Assembly: GCA_036563505.1 (NCBI GenBank) | Contig: DATCMH010000019.1 | Span: forward strand, 1-64,000 | Reading direction: 5' to 3' | Length of the DNA: 64,000 nucleotides | Source: DATCMH01 sp036563505 | GTDB taxonomy: Bacteria > Pseudomonadota > Alphaproteobacteria > Rhizobiales > Beijerinckiaceae | In this document: positions 62,405 through 64,000 of the stretch, piece by piece | Layout: the number at the start of each line of letters is the position of its first letter | Numbering within the stretch: the stretch's first letter is position 1 | Made by a program: the position numbers and the translations under genes | Notes under the pieces: model-generated | The model's input: the letters and a program-made list of their open reading frames with translations, nothing else | What the model was told of the DNA's origin: nothing | The model's database searches: none

Positions 62405-63297
62405 GCGAACTCTCCGGCGGCCTCGGCCGCCCGCCGGCGGACCCGCTCGCGATGGATCGTGTAGATCCCGCTGCCGCCGATGAGCGCGATGCCGAGCCAG
62501 GAGGCGGGATCAGGCAACTCGCCGAAGACAAGCCAGCCCAGCACGATCGAGAGCAGGATCACGACGTAGCGAAAGGGTGACACCACGGCGACGTCGGCGC
62601 GGCGAAAGGCAAGGATGATGGTGAGGTTGCCGAGCGTCACGAAGACGGCCGCGGCCACGAGCAGCAGCAGGCGCGTCCCGTCAATGGCGCGCCAGCCCTC
62701 GACAGTCGCGAGCCCCGCCCCGACAAGGCCGACGGCCAGCGTCGTCGAGAGCGTGACGATGATCGAGGGCACCTCGGCGCCGATCGAGCGCGTGACGAGG
62801 TCGCGCACCGCCACGAGAACGGCAGAAAGGAGCGCCAGGCCCGCGTAGAGGTTGAAGGCCGCCGGATCGGGCTTGACGATCAGGAGCACGCCCAGGAACC
62901 CGACGGCGATCGCCGCCCAGCGGCGCCAGCCGACCTGCTCGATGCCGAGCACCACGACCATCAGGGTCATGATGAGGGGCGCCGCCTGCAAGATCGCCGT
63001 GATGTTGGCGAGGGGCAGGTGGGCGAGGCTGGTGATGAAGAGGAAGGCCACACTCGCCTCGACGCCGGCGCGTAGCAGCACCCGGGGCGAGAACAGGTTG
63101 GGCAAGTGCCCCTGCGCCCTGCTCGCAAGGACGAGACCGAGGGCGAGCGCGCTCGCGAAGGCGCCGCGCACGGCCATGATCTCGCCCGGACCGAGCTGTG
63201 CCGAGGCCAGCTTCAGGAGCGTGTCGTTCCCGATGAAGCAGGTCATGGCCGCCAGCATCGCCAGGATGCCGCGGCGGTTCTCGAGGGCGGAGGCCAA
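62401..63297 (-). CDS. EamA/DMT-family transporter
   Basis: 298 residues, ten spans in two EamA repeats (LAMLAAMTCFIGNDTLLKLA; LLLVAAAVFVTLGNLTIILA). TTG 63297 with GGAGC upstream gives the family N-terminus (ASALENRRGILAM); GTG 63372 would add an unlikely basic tail. Probably exports a metabolite; coupled to the Bcr/CflA gene. Confidence 0.83.
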   Translation of the reverse strand: MASALENRRGILAMLAAMTCFIGNDTLLKLASAQLGPGEIMAVRGAFASALALGLVLASRAQGHLPNLFSPRVLLRAGVEASVAFLFITSLAHLPLANITAILQAAPLIMTLMVVVLGIEQVGWRRWAAIAVGFLGVLLIVKPDPAAFNLYAGLALLSAVLVAVRDLVTRSIGAEVPSIIVTLSTTLAVGLVGAGLATVEGWRAIDGTRLLLLVAAAVFVTLGNLTIILAFRRADVAVVSPFRYVVILLSIVLGWLVFGELPDPASWLGIALIGGSGIYTIHRERVRRRAAEAAGEFA

Positions 63298-63460
63298 GGC
63301 GGGTGCTCCAGGCCGGAACCGGCCCTGACCCCGCTTACAGCGAGGCGACCGGTTCGGTCGAGGCCCGCGCACGCGCGGGTGCTCCGACAGACGCGCGGGG
63401 AGGCCTTAAACGCACGTTAACCAATGGGCGCCAACGTAGGTTAGTTCAGCTCGGCTTCCC

Positions 63461-64000
63461 ATGCGCACCTTCCAAGCTCTCGCCGCTTTCACGCGCCGGA
63501 CGGATACGCCCGAGGCGCCTGCGACCCTGTCGTCCTCTCCGGTCGACGTCGGACCCGCCGCGCCCGCCCTCGATCGCGACCTCGTCGACGGACTCGAGTC
63601 GGACGTGCTGCGCGCCATCACTTCGGTGTCGGACGCCATCGCCTCGGCCTCGGGCGAGGTGGAAGCGACGCGCGAGGACCTGAGCCACATCCAGGCCCAT
63701 ATGGGCGAGCTCGCGGCTGCGGGCCGCGGCGCGGCGAGCCAGACCGTGGCGCTCGCCGCCTCCACCGAGGAACTCGCGGCGGCTTCCGGAGAGATCACCG
63801 GAGCAATGGGCCAGGCCGGCGGGCGCATCGGCGAGGCGGTGTCCTGCGCCCAGGAGGCCAACGGCTTGATCGCCGAGCTGGCGCGGGCGACCGAGGAGAT
63901 CGTCAGCATCATCGACACGATCGCCTCCGTGGCGCGGCAGACCAACCTTCTGGCGCTCAACGCCACCATCGAGGCGGCGCGCGCCGGCACGGCCGGGCGC
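63461..64000 (+). CDS. Soluble methyl-accepting chemotaxis protein (partial, cut by window edge)
   Basis: ATG 63461 opens 180 codons with no stop before the window ends. After a variable 45-residue N-terminus comes a coiled coil (LESDVLRAITSVSDAIASAS; AASTEELAAASGEITGAMGQ) and the receptor hairpin tip VARQTNLLALNATIEAARAG, which contacts CheA and CheW. No membrane span, so a cytoplasmic chemoreceptor or a short signalling-only form. Any sensor domain must lie beyond 64000. Confidence 0.87.
   Translation, partial: MRTFQALAAFTRRTDTPEAPATLSSSPVDVGPAAPALDRDLVDGLESDVLRAITSVSDAIASASGEVEATREDLSHIQAHMGELAAAGRGAASQTVALAASTEELAAASGEITGAMGQAGGRIGEAVSCAQEANGLIAELARATEEIVSIIDTIASVARQTNLLALNATIEAARAGTAGR

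Overview
The window reads as a high-GC chromosome segment from an alphaproteobacterium, most likely order Hyphomicrobiales (Methylobacteriaceae, Microvirga or Salinarimonas-like). The signs are a Porin_2-type porin, PdhS/PleC-like and HWE-family histidine kinases, CtrA-like TTAA-N7-TTAA boxes, TIGR02281-type aspartic protease and DUF1289 genes, and dispersed GTCATTCCGGGG palindromes. I assign no species.

Layout. (1) 1-5.1 kb is an integrated mobile element: P4-type tyrosine integrase, AlpA-like excisionase/regulator, RepA-like ATPase with a C-terminal helix-turn-helix, and a chain of very small overlapping genes. Two of these (53 and 26 codons) are shorter than usual gene-finder limits. A short match to a tRNA-Ser 3' end right of the integrase may be the attachment site. 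(2) 5.5-14 kb is accessory: an RTX/M10 metalloprotease broken by a frameshift, a lipoprotein-like MBL hydrolase, an MmeI-like single-chain restriction-modification enzyme, an MFS transporter, a DUF2939 protein and an Uup-like ABC-F ATPase. (3) 15.9-28.4 kb is an aromatic catabolic island built around homogentisate. It holds a TRAP transporter (dctPQM), DUF2783 protein, FAD aromatic hydroxylase, MBL-fold protein, fumarylacetoacetate-hydrolase-family enzyme, hmgA, a MarR regulator with two palindromic operators, maiA and hppD. A DUF559 (Vsr-like) nuclease gene lies inside this operon between inverted copies of a structured repeat, and the repeats also supply the ribosome-binding sites. (4) 28.9-40.4 kb is mostly housekeeping or envelope: porin, OmpA/BON protein, alpha/beta hydrolase, soluble lytic transglycosylase, dapA, smpB, peroxiredoxin, NYN protein, pyrE, UDP-glucose dehydrogenase. 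(5) 40.5-51.5 kb holds a four-PAS HWE kinase, a DegP-type protease, an SMR transporter, serA, a TSUP permease, an aspartic protease with DUF1289, cobS/cobT divergent, and a membrane histidine kinase. (6) 51.7-64 kb holds a secreted thermonuclease, a two-subunit molybdenum hydroxylase (isoquinoline oxidoreductase type), a uracil-DNA-glycosylase-like protein, a beta-hydroxyacid dehydrogenase, an amino-acid binding protein, a second TRAP system with its binding protein convergent to its permeases, two drug/metabolite exporters, and the start of a soluble chemoreceptor cut by the window edge.

How the parts fit: hppD makes homogentisate from 4-hydroxyphenylpyruvate, hmgA opens the ring, maiA isomerises maleylacetoacetate, and the FAH-family protein probably hydrolyses fumarylacetoacetate. 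The FAD hydroxylase and the TRAP transporter suggest a second, externally supplied aromatic substrate feeding the same route. The DUF559-repeat unit is the least explained structure in the window and the best candidate for something undescribed. No CRISPR array, rRNA or complete tRNA gene was recognised.
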